From assembly GCA_000827205.1 (NCBI GenBank), contig KN832554.1:3307815-3371814 (forward strand): a DNA stretch of 64,000 bases, read 5' to 3'. The stretch comes from Plicaturopsis crispa FD-325 SS-3. Lineage: Eukaryota; Basidiomycota; Agaricomycetes; Amylocorticiales; Amylocorticiaceae. A program made the translations under genes and the position numbers. Positions 33,853-46,331 of this stretch are shown piece by piece. The notes under the pieces are model-generated. The model worked only from the letters and a program-made list of their open reading frames with translations. It did no database searches and was not told the DNA's origin. The stretch's first letter is position 1; every line of letters starts with the position of its first letter.

Positions 33853-34520
33853 GTCGAAACAGTATGAGGAGGAGGGGTCAAGCGAGGCAAGACTGTATCC
33901 CGGGGAGGATTTGCATCCGCGCACCTAGTCGCTCCTATTCATGTCGACAGCTTATATAGGTCCATATGATCCTAGAGAGTTGTGAAACTTCTCGAAGAGA
34001 GCAACTAGCCGCCGTCGTATCTTCCAAAGGAATGAAGACGAGAGACGTGATTGTACCATCAGGACGGCTGGGTGTCAAGTACAGGGGCGAGTTTCTCCTA
34101 GTGGCTATCTCACACAGGCATGTTCCCTCCGATGGAAAGGGGGCCTGAGGAAGATGCATCGAGTTTCACAAGACCTGTCGGCGTTGTGATTTAAATCGGG
34201 TGCCGCGGTGACTATGCGGCGTAGATGCTGCAGACATTTTTGGAGACGTGAAGTCCATGTGCAGCCGACTAGGTATCTCAGTATGATTCAAGGCTAGGGC
34301 GCAGAAATGTAGATTGGAGAGAGAACATTGCTGTCAGTTTGTGTCATCGACGTCGACGTCGAGAGCTCGGACTCGGAAGACAAGGCGAAATTGGTTCGGA
34401 GTTCGGAACCTTCGCCGACAATGCTCGCGAGTCGTATTAGTAAACCTGGCTTGCACTTTCACGTTCGCGTCTGTCGTCCACCACTTTTTTTATTTCTCTG
34501 TTTCGACGGCTGCTGTTTTG
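33853..34520. promoter_or_regulatory. Divergent promoter region between GH105-like gene and THO2
   Basis: 668 bp between two divergent starts. A perfect 16-bp palindrome of repeated TCGACG units lies at 34347-34362, about 160 bp before the THO2 start. The stretch just before the THO2 ATG is T-rich. No gene was recognised. Confidence 0.45.
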
Positions 34521-37500
34521 ATGGATGTCGTGGCTAGCGTTCGCGGCTGTCTCTCGACCTGGGGAGAAAATGGCGAGACCGAATGGTGCGTGCGCTGGAC
34601 CTCAATGTGACGCCACAACTCATCATCTTCTAGTCGGACTATGCTATATTCTCCACATTGCAACGCTACCGACCCGGACTGCAGTGATGTGTTGACGACA
34701 GCATACCATACTCTTTTCGTTGCAACCCTTTCGACATGGTCGCCCCAGCACACGCTTTCCCCGAGTGCCCTGCTTGCATTTGTCCAAGGCGTGCTAGCCG
34801 AGCTCCCGTCTTCCTCCTCGGCGCCTTCTACCAAGTCCGCGAACTCCACAGCGCTCGGGGAGATACTGGTGGACATTGTGTGGTCGGTGGATGCGGAGCT
34901 GGATGAAATTCTGGCGGACGCGAAGGTCGTGCTCGGAAGCAGTGACCAGAGTACGAGTGATCGTTCGGGGGCGTTGGCGAAGACTGCGAAAGCGAAACAA
35001 AACGCGGAGAAGGACAAGGAAACCTCCACTGAAATCGTCAAGATACTCTTGGTGCGCAAATATTCCGCACCCTCAAAGTGCACATCCTGATACCGGTATA
35101 TAGAACGCTGGCATAATTGATGCGCTTCACTGTCGCGAACGACTTGACCTGGCAACCTTGGCGGGTGTGGACTTGATCTTGGACCGAGCGTTGTTCGACA
35201 AGAAAGAGATTAGGACACGGACAGGATTGTTGTACGTGCTTATGTTCTTCGTGCTGCCTCCATGCCTTGACCTCTCCGTGCAGCTACAAGCAGAACAAGT
35301 TCAATCTTCTCCGCGAGCAATCGGAGGGGTATAGCAAGCTGACCGCCGAGCTCACGAGCAACCTTTCCCCTCCACATTCACCAAGCACCGGTCGCCCGAC
35401 CGAGTCGTATGCAGCAATACAGGAGCGTGCACGCCCAGTCTGGGAGAAGGTGATCAGCTTAATTGGATACTTCGATCTCGACCCCAACCGCGCACTCGAC
35501 ATCATCCTTGACGTCCTCTCCGTCAATCTTACGACACACTTCAGCTTCTTCCTGGCTCTTCTTTCTCTTTCCCCCTGGGCTGCATCCTCGTCGAAAGATG
35601 TGGACAATACCATGACCGTCGATTCCGACGCTCCGGACCGTTTCAAGGGTAAGAGCCTCGATGAGGTTTTAGCGTTGGCGGAAGTTAACGAGGGGCCGTC
35701 ACCGACGCCGCCTGAGCACAATACCCGAGTCCTGGCACAGGTTCTGGGCTTCAAATTCGCTTACTATCAGGTGCGTGACGAACCTACCTACGGGGAAAAT
35801 CGACTTATATGCAAGGCAGTCCGTCGATGTGCGCGAAACGGCTCCGAAAAAGCTCTACCTCACTGCCGCATTGCTCATACGGGAGGGGTTTATAACTTTG
35901 GAGGATTTGTACCCCCATCTAGCGCCTGCCGAAGATGAGATGGAACAGGTTCACAAGAAATATCTTGACAACGTCCAGTCACGCATCTCTGGCGCAAAAA
36001 CCAGTCAACTGGCCATGGCTGCTCCCCTGGAGTCGAGTTCCTCGTCTTCCAAACCAAAACCAGCTCCCGTCGAAGCCAAGAAACCAGCAGAAATACAAGA
36101 GCTCCCGACCCAGAAGATTGAGCTCCTCAACGCTCTTCTCTCTGTCGGCGCTTTACGTCCGGGCATATCGTTGCTCTCCAAGTACCCTTGGATAGTCGAC
36201 ACTCATCCTGAGATTGCGGACCTCATGCTCCGCGTTATGAAGGTTTCTTTGGCTCCTCTATACGACTCTACGTTTGTGAAGGAGCGGAACCCTAGCTTCA
36301 CGCAACCGCGTGCGCGATATGGAGCCAATGGCGTATTTCAGCCTTCACCACCAAAGCCGCAGCTCACGCTATGGGCTCCTACGCCTCCTGGTACCGCTAC
36401 AGCGGAATTTGTCTTCTTCTTCCCAGACTGGACAAGGCGGGTACCGCTGTGCTCTACCCTCCACGACTTGGCCGACGTCATTGAGCCGCTCATGCGCTTT
36501 GTCGGGCTGCATGTGTCCAGGGATACCTTGTTTTTGACGAAGTTCCTTCGCTTGGGTCGAAATCAGTTGACTTCAACGGTACGCGTATTTCATTCTTTTC
36601 TGACACGCCAACTAACGCGCGCGTTAGATTCCAATTGACCCGGAGACTAAGAGACCATCTGGCGAGCCGGATCCTACGCACCCAATCCGATTATTCTGGT
36701 TCAAGATCCTGCGCTTATACTTGCTTCCCGCGCTGCCTCTTATCCGCGGAAATGCTGTCTGCACTGTCGAAGTGTGGAATATCATCAGGCAATATGAGAC
36801 CACTGCTCGCTGGCGGCTCTATGGCGAGTGGAAGTCGACTGTGTACCAGTCTCACCCGGAGCTTCGCATCCGTCAAGTTCAGGCCGACCGTGAATCGAAG
36901 GGCATCCTTCGCCGACTTTCGCACAATACCATCGACACGCTTTCGGGGACTGTCGCGAAACTCGCGCATTCGAACCCATGCATCTTCTTTACGAACGCAG
37001 TGAACCAGATTATGGCGTATGACAATCTAGCAGGAGTCGTGATCCAGGCCTTGCGTTATGTCACCAATATGGGTTTTGATGTGCTTGTTTTTATCGTTCT
37101 TGACGCGCTCTCGAATCCGAACAAAGAGCGCGTGAAGGATGATGGTGTGAACACATGCGACTGGCTACAAAGTAAGCCTCAAGAGTTGTCGCTCCTTTTT
37201 CTCGTCCTCTAATACACGATTACGCAGGCTTAGCCTCGTTCACGGGTATGCTTTTCCGGAGATACAGTGCCGACCTTTCGCCAGTGTTGAAGTACATCGT
37301 CCACCAGCTCTACAATGGACAGACCACGGAGATCGTTGTGCTGCGCGAACTGATTTGGAAAATGGCTGGCATTGAGCCATTGCCCAGCCTGTCAGACTCC
37401 CAGATTATGGCCATGGCCGGTGGACCTGCACTCCGTATCGAGGCGATAGCATCCAATACCCGGGGTGCTCGTCTTGATCCTGGCGATGCAACACTCCGAG

Positions 37501-40500
37501 GGCCGCAGAGACTAGGCAAAGGACTCCTGGACTCTTCGCTTGCGTTGCCTCTGTTGATCCAGGTTGCTCAACAGCGACAAGCGTGTGTCTTCAAAGCTCC
37601 AGATGCTCATATTAAGTCTTTGGCTAGTCTATATGACACGGTATGTACATTGATAGATTTTGCTTTCCGTGTCGCGTTAATTCTATCTTCCAGACCCACG
37701 GTGTTCTCCTCCAATATCTCGAGCTCCTTACATCCCCCGCAGTGATTTCGTCTCAGGACTACGCTTCCAAGGTTCTGCCTTCGCTTGCAGAGCTGGGCGA
37801 GAGCTATGGCATTTGTGCGCCAATCTGTATGCAAATCATCAGGCCCATGCTGCACGGTACGCTCCTGTCTACGGCTATCGCCACACAGGAGCAAGAAAGG
37901 ATAGCCAACGAGGAGGCTGAAAAGCGCCTCAAAGCAGCACTCACAGCTAAATCTGCGAAGCGTGAACCAAACAGCACGTCGCGTGTAGGGTCGCCGGCAG
38001 TAGGCGCACCTAGCACTGCAGAAACTTCTGTCGATGTCAAGGCTGCCGCGGTAGAGACAAATCCATCCGAGGATGTCACGATGGAAACTGAACAGACTGC
38101 TGTCGCAGTTGCTTCCCCTGTTCAAGAGGTCTGTTTTCATGGACAGATACTTCCACTGTGATTCTGACCCCCATTCTAGAGCCCTTGGATCCCTGAATTA
38201 GCTGCATTATTCGAGGACGTCAAGAAGATCCTACCTGAAAGTGCCCTCAACGTTATTGGGTATGAGGTCAAACCCAATCCATTGTGTACTTTCATCCCTG
38301 ACATTTTCCATAGCCCCGGTTTCTACGTCACATTTTGGCAACTATCAACCTACGATCTTGCACCTCCTTCTGCGAAGTACGATGAAGCAGGAGCGACCTT
38401 GCGAACGCTTAGCCGACAAGAAGATTCGAAATACATTGCGGCGGACAGATCGTCGGACAGGACAATTCGACACACTGCGGCGTCGCATAGGACAAGACGC
38501 GACCGCTACAACGCATATATTAACACCCTCGCGAACGAGTTTAAAGAGCAGACAGCCTCGCGCATGTTCACTTTGAAGCGACTGGCTCGTGAGAAGGTTC
38601 ACTGGTTCGCTCATGGTATGCAACCCTTTTCCGCGTCCTCTCATTGGTGCATGCTCACATAAGTTGTATCAAAGGCCCCAAAGGCGCATCCCTAACACAG
38701 GCGCTCATTGACCATTGCATCCAACCTCGATGCCTGCTATCGCCAATGGACGCGGATTTCTGTGCTCAGTTTATCAAGGTTGCACATACTCAAGGCACAC
38801 CTGGCTTCCATACATTAGGCATATTGGACAGGGTCAGTACTAAATCATTTTTAAGGTAAGCTGCGAACTACTCACGCGTGTTGACTAGATATTCGGGGAT
38901 CATGTGAAAGTGGTCGTGTTTTCTTGCAGCGAGTACGAGGCGAAGAATTATGGTGAGTGGCGCCCTTGTATCACGTAGATATGCCTAACGAAGGTATCCA
39001 GGGCGCTTCTTGCTCGGTGTCTTGACCGATCTGTACAAGTGGCACCAGGATGAAGCCGCATTCAACCAGGATAACCGGACAAAAAGCGGTGGAAAGACCG
39101 TGTTACTACCTGGTTTCCAGGTCCGATGGTCAAACAAAACTGCGATCACCAACCCTGATGACCAAGTGCCCTACGATGGACTTAAGAAAGTGCTCAATAA
39201 ATGGCACAAAAAACTCGGGCGTGTCAGTACTTTTGATTCGTTGACTGACGATGATTGAACCTGAAACCCGTGTGTATAGTCTCTCGTCGACTGCATCGAA
39301 ACCGGAGACTTCATGCATGTATACAATGCGATCATTGTCCTCAAGGAAATACTCCCCGTCTTTCCCCTGGTGTCTGTAGGGGCCATAGGCGTTCTTATCG
39401 ACAAGGCCGTGCAGACTTTCGTCGAGAAGGAGGAACGTGGTGACCTCAAGATTTTGGGCCGAGCGTAAGTAATTTTTTCAGCGTCCCCATGGTCTTATGC
39501 TCAGTTCTCTACGTAGTTATGCCGCCAGTCTGAAAAAGCGGGAAGAATTGTGGATGCCCAAGAATTTGCCGCCAAAGGTTGTCATTTTCTCATTTTCGAT
39601 ACTCCCTATCACCAGCTAATGATATTCACAGCTAAATGGGCAGACATCGTCACCGAGACCACCAACTCCGGTCGTGGGTGAAAAGCCCCGGAACGGGGTT
39701 GCCCCTCCTGCTTCGACTGCAACGACTGTCACCACAGCAGATTCGCAACAGTCACGGACACCAGCCGTCGCTTCAACACCATCAGCGCCACGCTCTCAAC
39801 TTACTAACGGAAGCGCTAGCCTTGTCGACAGACCAAATGGCGGTCCAAGCTCAGCAAAGCAAGCCGTTGAAGGGTACAGTCTAACTCATAGCCGTGCTTG
39901 TAGCTTTACTGACAATAATAACTCCATAGGGTTCCACGACCAGAGGTTGTACGCAGAGTACCAAGGCCAGATGTCAGGACAGATTCCCCCCAACCTATTA
40001 ATGACAACAAGGCTGTGCGAAGCGTCAAGTCGGATGCTATGGACGTAGATCCCAAGTCGCCCATCCCGTCTAGCCTATCGAGCACCAATGGTCATCCGTC
40101 ATCCAAGGAGCCTTCGGTACGCACCGGTACTCCTAGCGAGCCACTACGAAAGGATATGTCCCACGTCAAGGAAAGCTCTCGGCCGAGTACGCCTATTCGC
40201 AGTCTCCTCACCAACCAACCGCCGCAGTCACCTCGCCATAGCCGCGGGATCGACGACAAGGGCGTGAGGGGAGATCCACAGCAAGTTATGCTTCCACCCT
40301 CCGCCCCCAGCCAAACCCTGTCGGCCCAGGAACTCCGGGAAACGGCCAAACAAACCATTCGTCCGTCCTCGTCATCCGACAGAGATACTGGCCGGCCATC
40401 TGAGTCTAGGAGTCAGAGCGACCTTCCGTCGCGTTCTCCTGCACCACGTCGACGATCACCTTCTCCTGCGCGTCCTACAACAAGACCCTCGAGCGTAGAT

Positions 40501-41800
40501 AGTCGAGCGAGCGGTGGGCGCGCCCGCTCCGATCGCGGAAGTGGGGACGGCGATCGCAAAGACGACAAACGGCCTGACCGTGAGAATCGTCAAGATTCTC
40601 GAGACCATACGTCGACGTCGCGTCGGGAGAGTGTTGGGCATGTTCGAGATGATCGGCCTCCTAGGGATCGTTCGACCAGGGACGGTGACAAAGAAAAAGA
40701 CAGTGAACGTGAACGTGAGAAGCCGAGGGGCACACGTGAACGACATGACGAGAGGGAACGGGACCGCGACAGGGATAGAGGTGGCCGAGATCGCGACCGG
40801 GAGCGGGAGCGTGAACGTGAGCGAGAACGCGAAAGAGAACGCGAACGCGAGCGGGACAGGGACAGGGACAGAGACAACCGTGATAGGGATCGTGACAGAC
40901 ACCGGAGGGACGACAAGGATCGTGATCGTGACGGCCGAAGTCGACCTACCCCCACTTCAGCCTCAGTTATCCCAGAAGGCTTGCCGACACGCCCTGACCC
41001 GTCTCGACACCGCGCGCCCTCTAATGGTGACGATGGGCTGGGCAAAAGACGGAGGCCGACTGATGATGATCCCGACAGAAGCTCGAAACGGAGTTCGAGG
41101 AAAGATGGTCATCGCGAGGACCGGAGTCGACGACTATCAGAGAAGGATGGTCACGACAGGCCCCGCGAGTCGTCGGATCGACGACGGAAAGACCGCGGGT
41201 CGTCCGAGAACGACAACCAGGCGTCGCCCTTCGACAAGTCCAGCAGTAGGCGGCCTCCGGACGGCCCTTCGTCATCGTCGTCGAAGATTCCTCCAAGCAC
41301 GCCTTCTGCTCCTCGGGCTCAGCGTGAAGCAGCTCCACACCTTCCCGCAAGCAGTTCATCTGGTTCCATGGCACCCTCGCAAGAGCCTCCCAGTCTTCGG
41401 TCACGCCTCAGTGAAGTAGCCTCTTTGCCTGATGCGCCGCCTAACTCGTATCGTCCCGATTCCTCGCGTAAAGAAGAAGGGGATAACAGCAGAAAGAGAA
41501 CTGTCACAGGTACATACATTTGACAGTCTTGTCTCCATATATTTCATGTGCTCATCGATGTCTACAGATCGAGAAAAGGATGTGGCCGATGCTCCTTCGC
41601 CCAATCCCGGGGCCGATAGTACGCAGCCTCCGAAACGACCTCGGCTGAACCGCAATCGCTATAACGGCGGGGCGGGACCCGGTCAAGGGCATGGTAGCGC
41701 AGCCTTCGCAAAGAAGGCACTGCCCCTCAATGTCGATAGCCAAGCCGCGGACAAGAGTCGATCGGCGAGGAAGGACGAACGTAGCGAAGGTCGTATATAA
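34521..41800 (+). CDS. THO2: THO complex subunit THO2
   Basis: Eighteen exons: 34521-34585, 34634-35051, 35104-35231, 35284-35770, 35820-36578, 36628-37171, 37228-37640, 37694-38128, 38180-38259, 38314-38615, 38675-38832, 38889-38952, 39002-39222, 39280-39464, 39517-39577, 39632-39873, 39930-41509, 41568-41800; 2124 residues. Family landmarks: TRTGLFYKQNKFNLLREQSE and VISLIGYFDLDPNRALDIIL (N-terminal THO2 region), ILRRLSHNTIDTLSGTVAKL with AHSNPCIFFTNAVNQIMAYD, and the C-terminal Tho2 domain with ASRMFTLKRLAREKVHWFAH, FCAQFIKVAHTQGTPGFHTL and GRFLLGVLTDLYKWHQDEAA. THO2 is the scaffold of THO/TREX, which binds nascent transcripts, prevents R-loops and hands mRNA to export factors. The last ~500 residues are disordered and extremely rich in Arg, Glu, Asp and Ser, with long RE/RD repeats, as in other THO2 tails. 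Confidence 0.95.
40677..40945 (+). repeat. Low-complexity Arg-Glu/Arg-Asp coding repeat in THO2
   Basis: Simple repeat of CGTGAA/CGCGAG/AGGGAC hexamer-like units coding alternating Arg-Glu and Arg-Asp. Units vary in third positions, so the repeat is kept at the protein level more than as exact DNA. It also creates long open frames on the other strand (40456-40902, 40590-41045), which are not genes. Confidence 0.8.
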
Positions 41801-42032
41801 GCGGCCTTCCCGGTTATGAAAAGGACTGTAGCTATCGATCCTTTGGTGTCCAATTGTATTATCTTGCTATACATGGTTCCGGTTACTGCTCCAATACTCT
41901 CCACTTTGATTATTGTTACAATGTTGAACGCAAAAATAATACATAAGTGACTGATGTTTAAGGATAGTGAGTGTGCCGTAGAGATGCGAGTTGAATCGAG
42001 AGCCGCAAAACATTCGTAGCATGGAAATGCAT

Positions 42033-43157
42033 TTATCTGCTCTTCATAAGAGTTAGGAATTCCTCGCGAGTCTTTTGCTGAGTCCGGAAGCAGCCGAGCA
42101 TGCACGAAGTGACCGTCGTAGATCCGGGTTTTTGTACACCACGCATTGTCATGCAGAGATGCCTGATGACGGGCCGTTAGAAGGGAGTGTGCGGTTATGG
42201 GTGTTTGCTATTGACTTACGTTGCTTCCATGACCACTGCGACACCGCGGGGCTTGATTGCCTCCTGTACGGCGATGGCTATTTGCCTGGTCAGTCGCTCT
42301 TGGACCTGAAGACGACGACTGAACGTCTCGGCTATGCGCGCGAGTTTGGACAATCCGAGGACGTGCTTATTGGGAATATACGCTATTGCAATCTGCCAGG
42401 AGAACTTTCAGCCGTTCGTTCGGCAGTGAACTCCTTATTGACGCGTACTTTACCCGTAAATGGCACAAGGTGGTGTTCACATAAGCTGGATATATCGATG
42501 TCGCGGACGAGAACCATTTCGTCGTGGTCTTCGGCGAATACAGCGTCGTTTATGACATCTAATTCAACCATTTCCATTGAGTTCAGTCGTAACGGCAAAA
42601 AATATCGCATTACCTGCTAGACGTTCCTCGTACCCTTTCGTCATCCACATGAGTGCTTGGGCATAGCGTTCCGGTGTACGCTGAAGACCCTCGCGGTCGG
42701 GATCCTCACCGATGCATTCTAAGATTACTCTGACGGCAGAAGATAGTTTTGATTCGCGTGCGGCGCGCTCAGCAGGCGTTGCATTCAAGCGGTTGATAGT
42801 GGATTTTGCTGGTTCAAATTATATTATTAGAAAAGTCCAGTCTGACAACGGGTGGGAGCATTCACCGGGCCATCCCAAGCCATTCGGGTCCGGCAAAGGA
42901 CTGTCCCTATCTGGGAACTGCGTAGGCGCAGTGAGAGGTGTGGATACGCCAGATGCTTGTCGGAAGCCGTAGCCCTCACGGGCGTGAGGAGTTCCTGGTG
43001 AGCGTATTGGGTTTATAGCAAACTGAGTTTCTCTTTCAGGATCTGCACTCGGATCAGGCGTGTCCGCCGTATGTTCCGCGTTGGTATGTTCTTGTTGGAG
43101 TTGAAGTCTCCGCAGCCCATCAGATAGTAGTTCTCCGTGCGCAGAATCGGTTGCCAT
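42033..43157 (-). CDS. FOL2: GTP cyclohydrolase I
   Basis: Minus-strand exons 42866-43157, 42614-42808, 42449-42558, 42220-42392 and 42033-42162; 299 residues. After a disordered ~110-residue N-terminal extension comes the catalytic domain: [60 protein letters not shown] with the zinc cysteine and EHHLVPF, then [20 protein letters not shown] and the motif [20 protein letters not shown] carrying the second zinc cysteine. The enzyme opens GTP to 7,8-dihydroneopterin triphosphate, the first step to folate and tetrahydrobiopterin. All active-site residues expected are present. It is divergent from the ABC transporter gene across 508 bp. Confidence 0.95.
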
Positions 43158-43665
43158 GTTCCGAGGATGTGAAAGTCAGAACTGAGAGGTGGTACAGGAA
43201 TAAAAGTCTAGTCAAGAGCATGAAATTAATGGCGTCGGATGATCGATGATAGGGGCTAATTCCCCAAAAAGGAAGGCTTAAAGGTCTGCAAGTTCGTCGA
43301 CGCCGCCGTCCAAGATTCTTTGTGGCCATATGTAGCTATCTGAAAGGCTTCATTTCTCCTCTTTCTCCCTCCCAACGGCGATCCATTCGCTGGCTCTCGT
43401 ATTCCTTATGCACACCAAAAAAATCTGTTCCCAGACGTCCCTGTGTGTTCGCTCGTTGCTTCATAACCCGACCTCTGGGGCAGGTCTCCCTTATATTAGT
43501 GCGCCCAGAATGCAATCACCTCGGATCTCCCCCCAATGACGGACCTACTCGTGGACAACAAAAGAGCGACGTCTCCCGTGCAGTGCAGGGTCTTGAGTCT
43601 CTCCGACCTTCTTATACGGCTGGCTATGTTGCATCCTTGTTTCGCTCTTATTTTGCACTCCCATA
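43158..43665. other. Divergent promoter region between FOL2 and the ABC transporter gene
   Basis: Separates two divergent start codons. An open frame at 43322-43666 (plus) runs to the edge of the ABC gene but has no family likeness. No gene supported. Confidence 0.5.
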
Positions 43666-46216
43666 ATGTGCCATAGATTCGACACAAAGCGTCCACTGTT
43701 CTCCGATGACTCCAACGGTCCAAGTCTAAAGGGCAAAACAGACGTCGCCCCTTCTCTCGCTGACTCTGCATACCGTGATTGGCTCGCGTCTAGAGTCACC
43801 TCGTCTCACGGGAAGCTCCTAGCAGCAGGTAGCCATCGCCGGTTAAGCGCGGAGAACTCAATATTGGCATACAGGATCACGAGGAACTGCGCACTCGACT
43901 TGTTCTGGCTACTATGGGGCCTTCACCCTGCCCGAACAACCCTCATGATGTCTCTGAACGTCTTGCGGGGCTTGTTTCCCGCTTTCAAGGGATACTCTCA
44001 GGCTATGATCATAAATGAGGTATGTGAGATCATGAATCCAGCTCGACGCAAATTTGATAAACATTCGATGTAGCTTCAGGCCCTTGTAGCTTCAGGCCAA
44101 TTCACTTGGGCACGTCTCGTTCGCTTAATGATTACCGAAGTTTCGAGAAGACTGCTAGAATGTCTTATAGATTCTTTTGCGTAAGTACGCGTCTCGCGAA
44201 TTGAGATTGTTTTTGACACAAATTTTTAGTACGGCCAATGAAAACTGCGTGCAAAGCTCGGCGCGTTTCTTCGTAGAATACCAACAGATGGAGCAGCGCG
44301 TGCGGTTAGACATTCCGACCCTCACAGATCCCAGCATTCGCGATCTTCTCCAAGAATCGGACCTGTTCGTTAGCTCCTTCAACGGCATGGGAGGGTTCGG
44401 TCTCTTGTCGCCTTTCGACCTCGTTCAAATATTGGCGCTTCTTTCCGAACTCGTCTCCCATGTTTGGGTTCTGCTTTCGCTCACGGCCGGCGGGGGTCGT
44501 GCGCAAATCGGTGCCCTAGCGCTCGCAATCGCGTCGTCTTTCTTACCGCTCTTCACTGCGTGGTGCGGCTTCGCCCCTCCGCAACCGGAGCCATTATTCG
44601 ACCGTCATGAGGCCCGTAACGCCCGCCAGCAGGAGAAAATGCGGAACTTGGCCTATAGCGACACGCATCGGCCCGAAATAATTCTATTCGGGCTGGGACC
44701 TTGGATATTGAAGTCTTGGGGAAGCGCCCGCAAAGCTCTACTCAAGTCCGAACGCTCAGCTCCGGGTAATCATCTGTCCCTTCTTTCGCAGATCAATTTC
44801 TCAGACATTAGCTTTGCGCTGCAAAATGTTCGTGGTTTTATTCCTCCGTTGGAAACACACTGACGTCCTCCGTCAGATCCCACTCGTCCTTATTCTGCAG
44901 TCCTCGTCAGCTTCTCTCGGCTCGCTAGCGCTGTACCGGAGCTCTATCCAAGCTCTAGTATATACGATCCGACATCTAGTGATCACCGTTCGCATGGCTT
45001 TCCAGTCAATTTTCCTCATGGCTGCTTTCTACGCGGCTATGAGATTGCAGCCATTGCTACGGCCAAAGAGAGGGGCAATCATGAAGTATAACTCATCCCC
45101 TGGTGGGTTGAAACTCGAAGTGAAGTAGGGTCAACCCGTGTCACTGCACCGGTCAAATACTAATCGAAAATAGGGCTTTGACGTATACCTACCCAGGATG
45201 CAAAGAGCCTTCGTTGCACAACGTCAATTTCACCGTTGAACCTGGAGAGACATTGGCTATCGTAGGCTACAACGGTTCTGGTGAGCAGATTCCAGGTTAT
45301 GCGTCGCAATGTCTCTGTTAACGCCGATGTTCCTGTAGGAAAATCGACTTTGGCAAAAATGATCCTCCGTATCCTCGACTTCGACGCAGGCGAGTTATTG
45401 ATAAACGGCGTCGACATCCGCAAATATGATCCCGCGGCCTACCATCACCATGTAACCACCGTCTTCCAGGGGTTCTCCAAGTTCAACTGCACGGTCAAAG
45501 AGAACGTCGGCATTGGTTACATCCCGAATCTTGACTCGCGGTACGCTGTAGAAACGGCTATACAATTGGGTGGGGCGACAGCACTCGTAGACTCCCTCCC
45601 GAAGGGTCTGCGGACCAAGTTGGACGTGACTGGGTTTGACTCTGCCGCATACCTTTCGTATCCTGGAGATTCTGGGTCAGAGACGTATAGCCACACACAT
45701 GGATTGTCTGGAGGCGAGGTACGCAACTCAAAGTGTATATGGCCGTCACATCAATCTTCTAACGACCGTTTCTTTTTTCAAGTGGCAACGAATCGCTATT
45801 TCGCGTGCTTTCATGAGAGCAGAAAACCCAGAGGTTGATCTTCTTGTATTTGACGAGCCGGTAAGTAAGCGGCGACCTATGTCCTCTATCCTTACTCATT
45901 AACACCACTCAACAGACGTCCTCTCTGGATGCTCGCGCACAAAAGAACGTTTTCGATACCATTGAGCAAATTTCTCGTGATTCGTCCGGACGAAGGACGA
46001 AAACGGTTATATTCATCACTCATCGCCTCTCCACCGCTCGCCGCGCCGACAAAATTGCCATGATGGAGGAGGGGGTGACTATTCTGCATAAATCTACTCA
46101 TACGTAGCTTGCTGATCGACCTATGTCCCCTACAGACAATCACCGAATTCGGCACGCACGAAGATCTCGTACGCAGAGATGGCTCGTACGCTTCTTTGTA
46201 TCGTGCATCTATCTGA
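43666..46216 (+). CDS. Divergent ABC half-transporter, one nucleotide-binding domain
   Basis: Exons 43666-44019, 44074-44180, 44230-44827, 44877-45124, 45174-45280, 45339-45718, 45783-45860, 45916-46074 and 46136-46216; 703 residues. The C-terminal nucleotide-binding domain is complete: Walker A GYNGSGKST, Q-loop FQGFSKFN, signature LSGGEWQR, Walker B LLVFDEPTSSLD and H-loop ITHRLST. The N-terminal ~480 residues hold only some hydrophobic stretches (DLFWLLWGLHPARTTLMMSL, IGALALAIASSFLPLF, AFQSIFLMAAFYAAM) and do not show a standard six-helix exporter core. Before the signature there is an extra Tyr/Ser/His-rich loop (FDSAAYLSYPGDSGSETYSH). The domain resembles the ABCB/ABCC exporters most. 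Substrate is unknown. A duplicated 13-bp acceptor sequence sits at exon 2. Confidence 0.85.
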
Positions 46217-46331
46217 CACTTTTTACTCGAACACTCGTACACGCTTTCCTCGCTAATCTACATCGCATATCGTCCATCTGCTTTGACATATATTGTACAC
46301 GTTGCTACAGACTGTATTATCAATTGTTGTG

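Noticed and set aside
40456-41045. Long minus-strand frames rich in Val/Pro or Ser/Arg
   Set aside because: They mirror the RE/RD hexamer repeat of THO2, which has a complete gene model on the plus strand.
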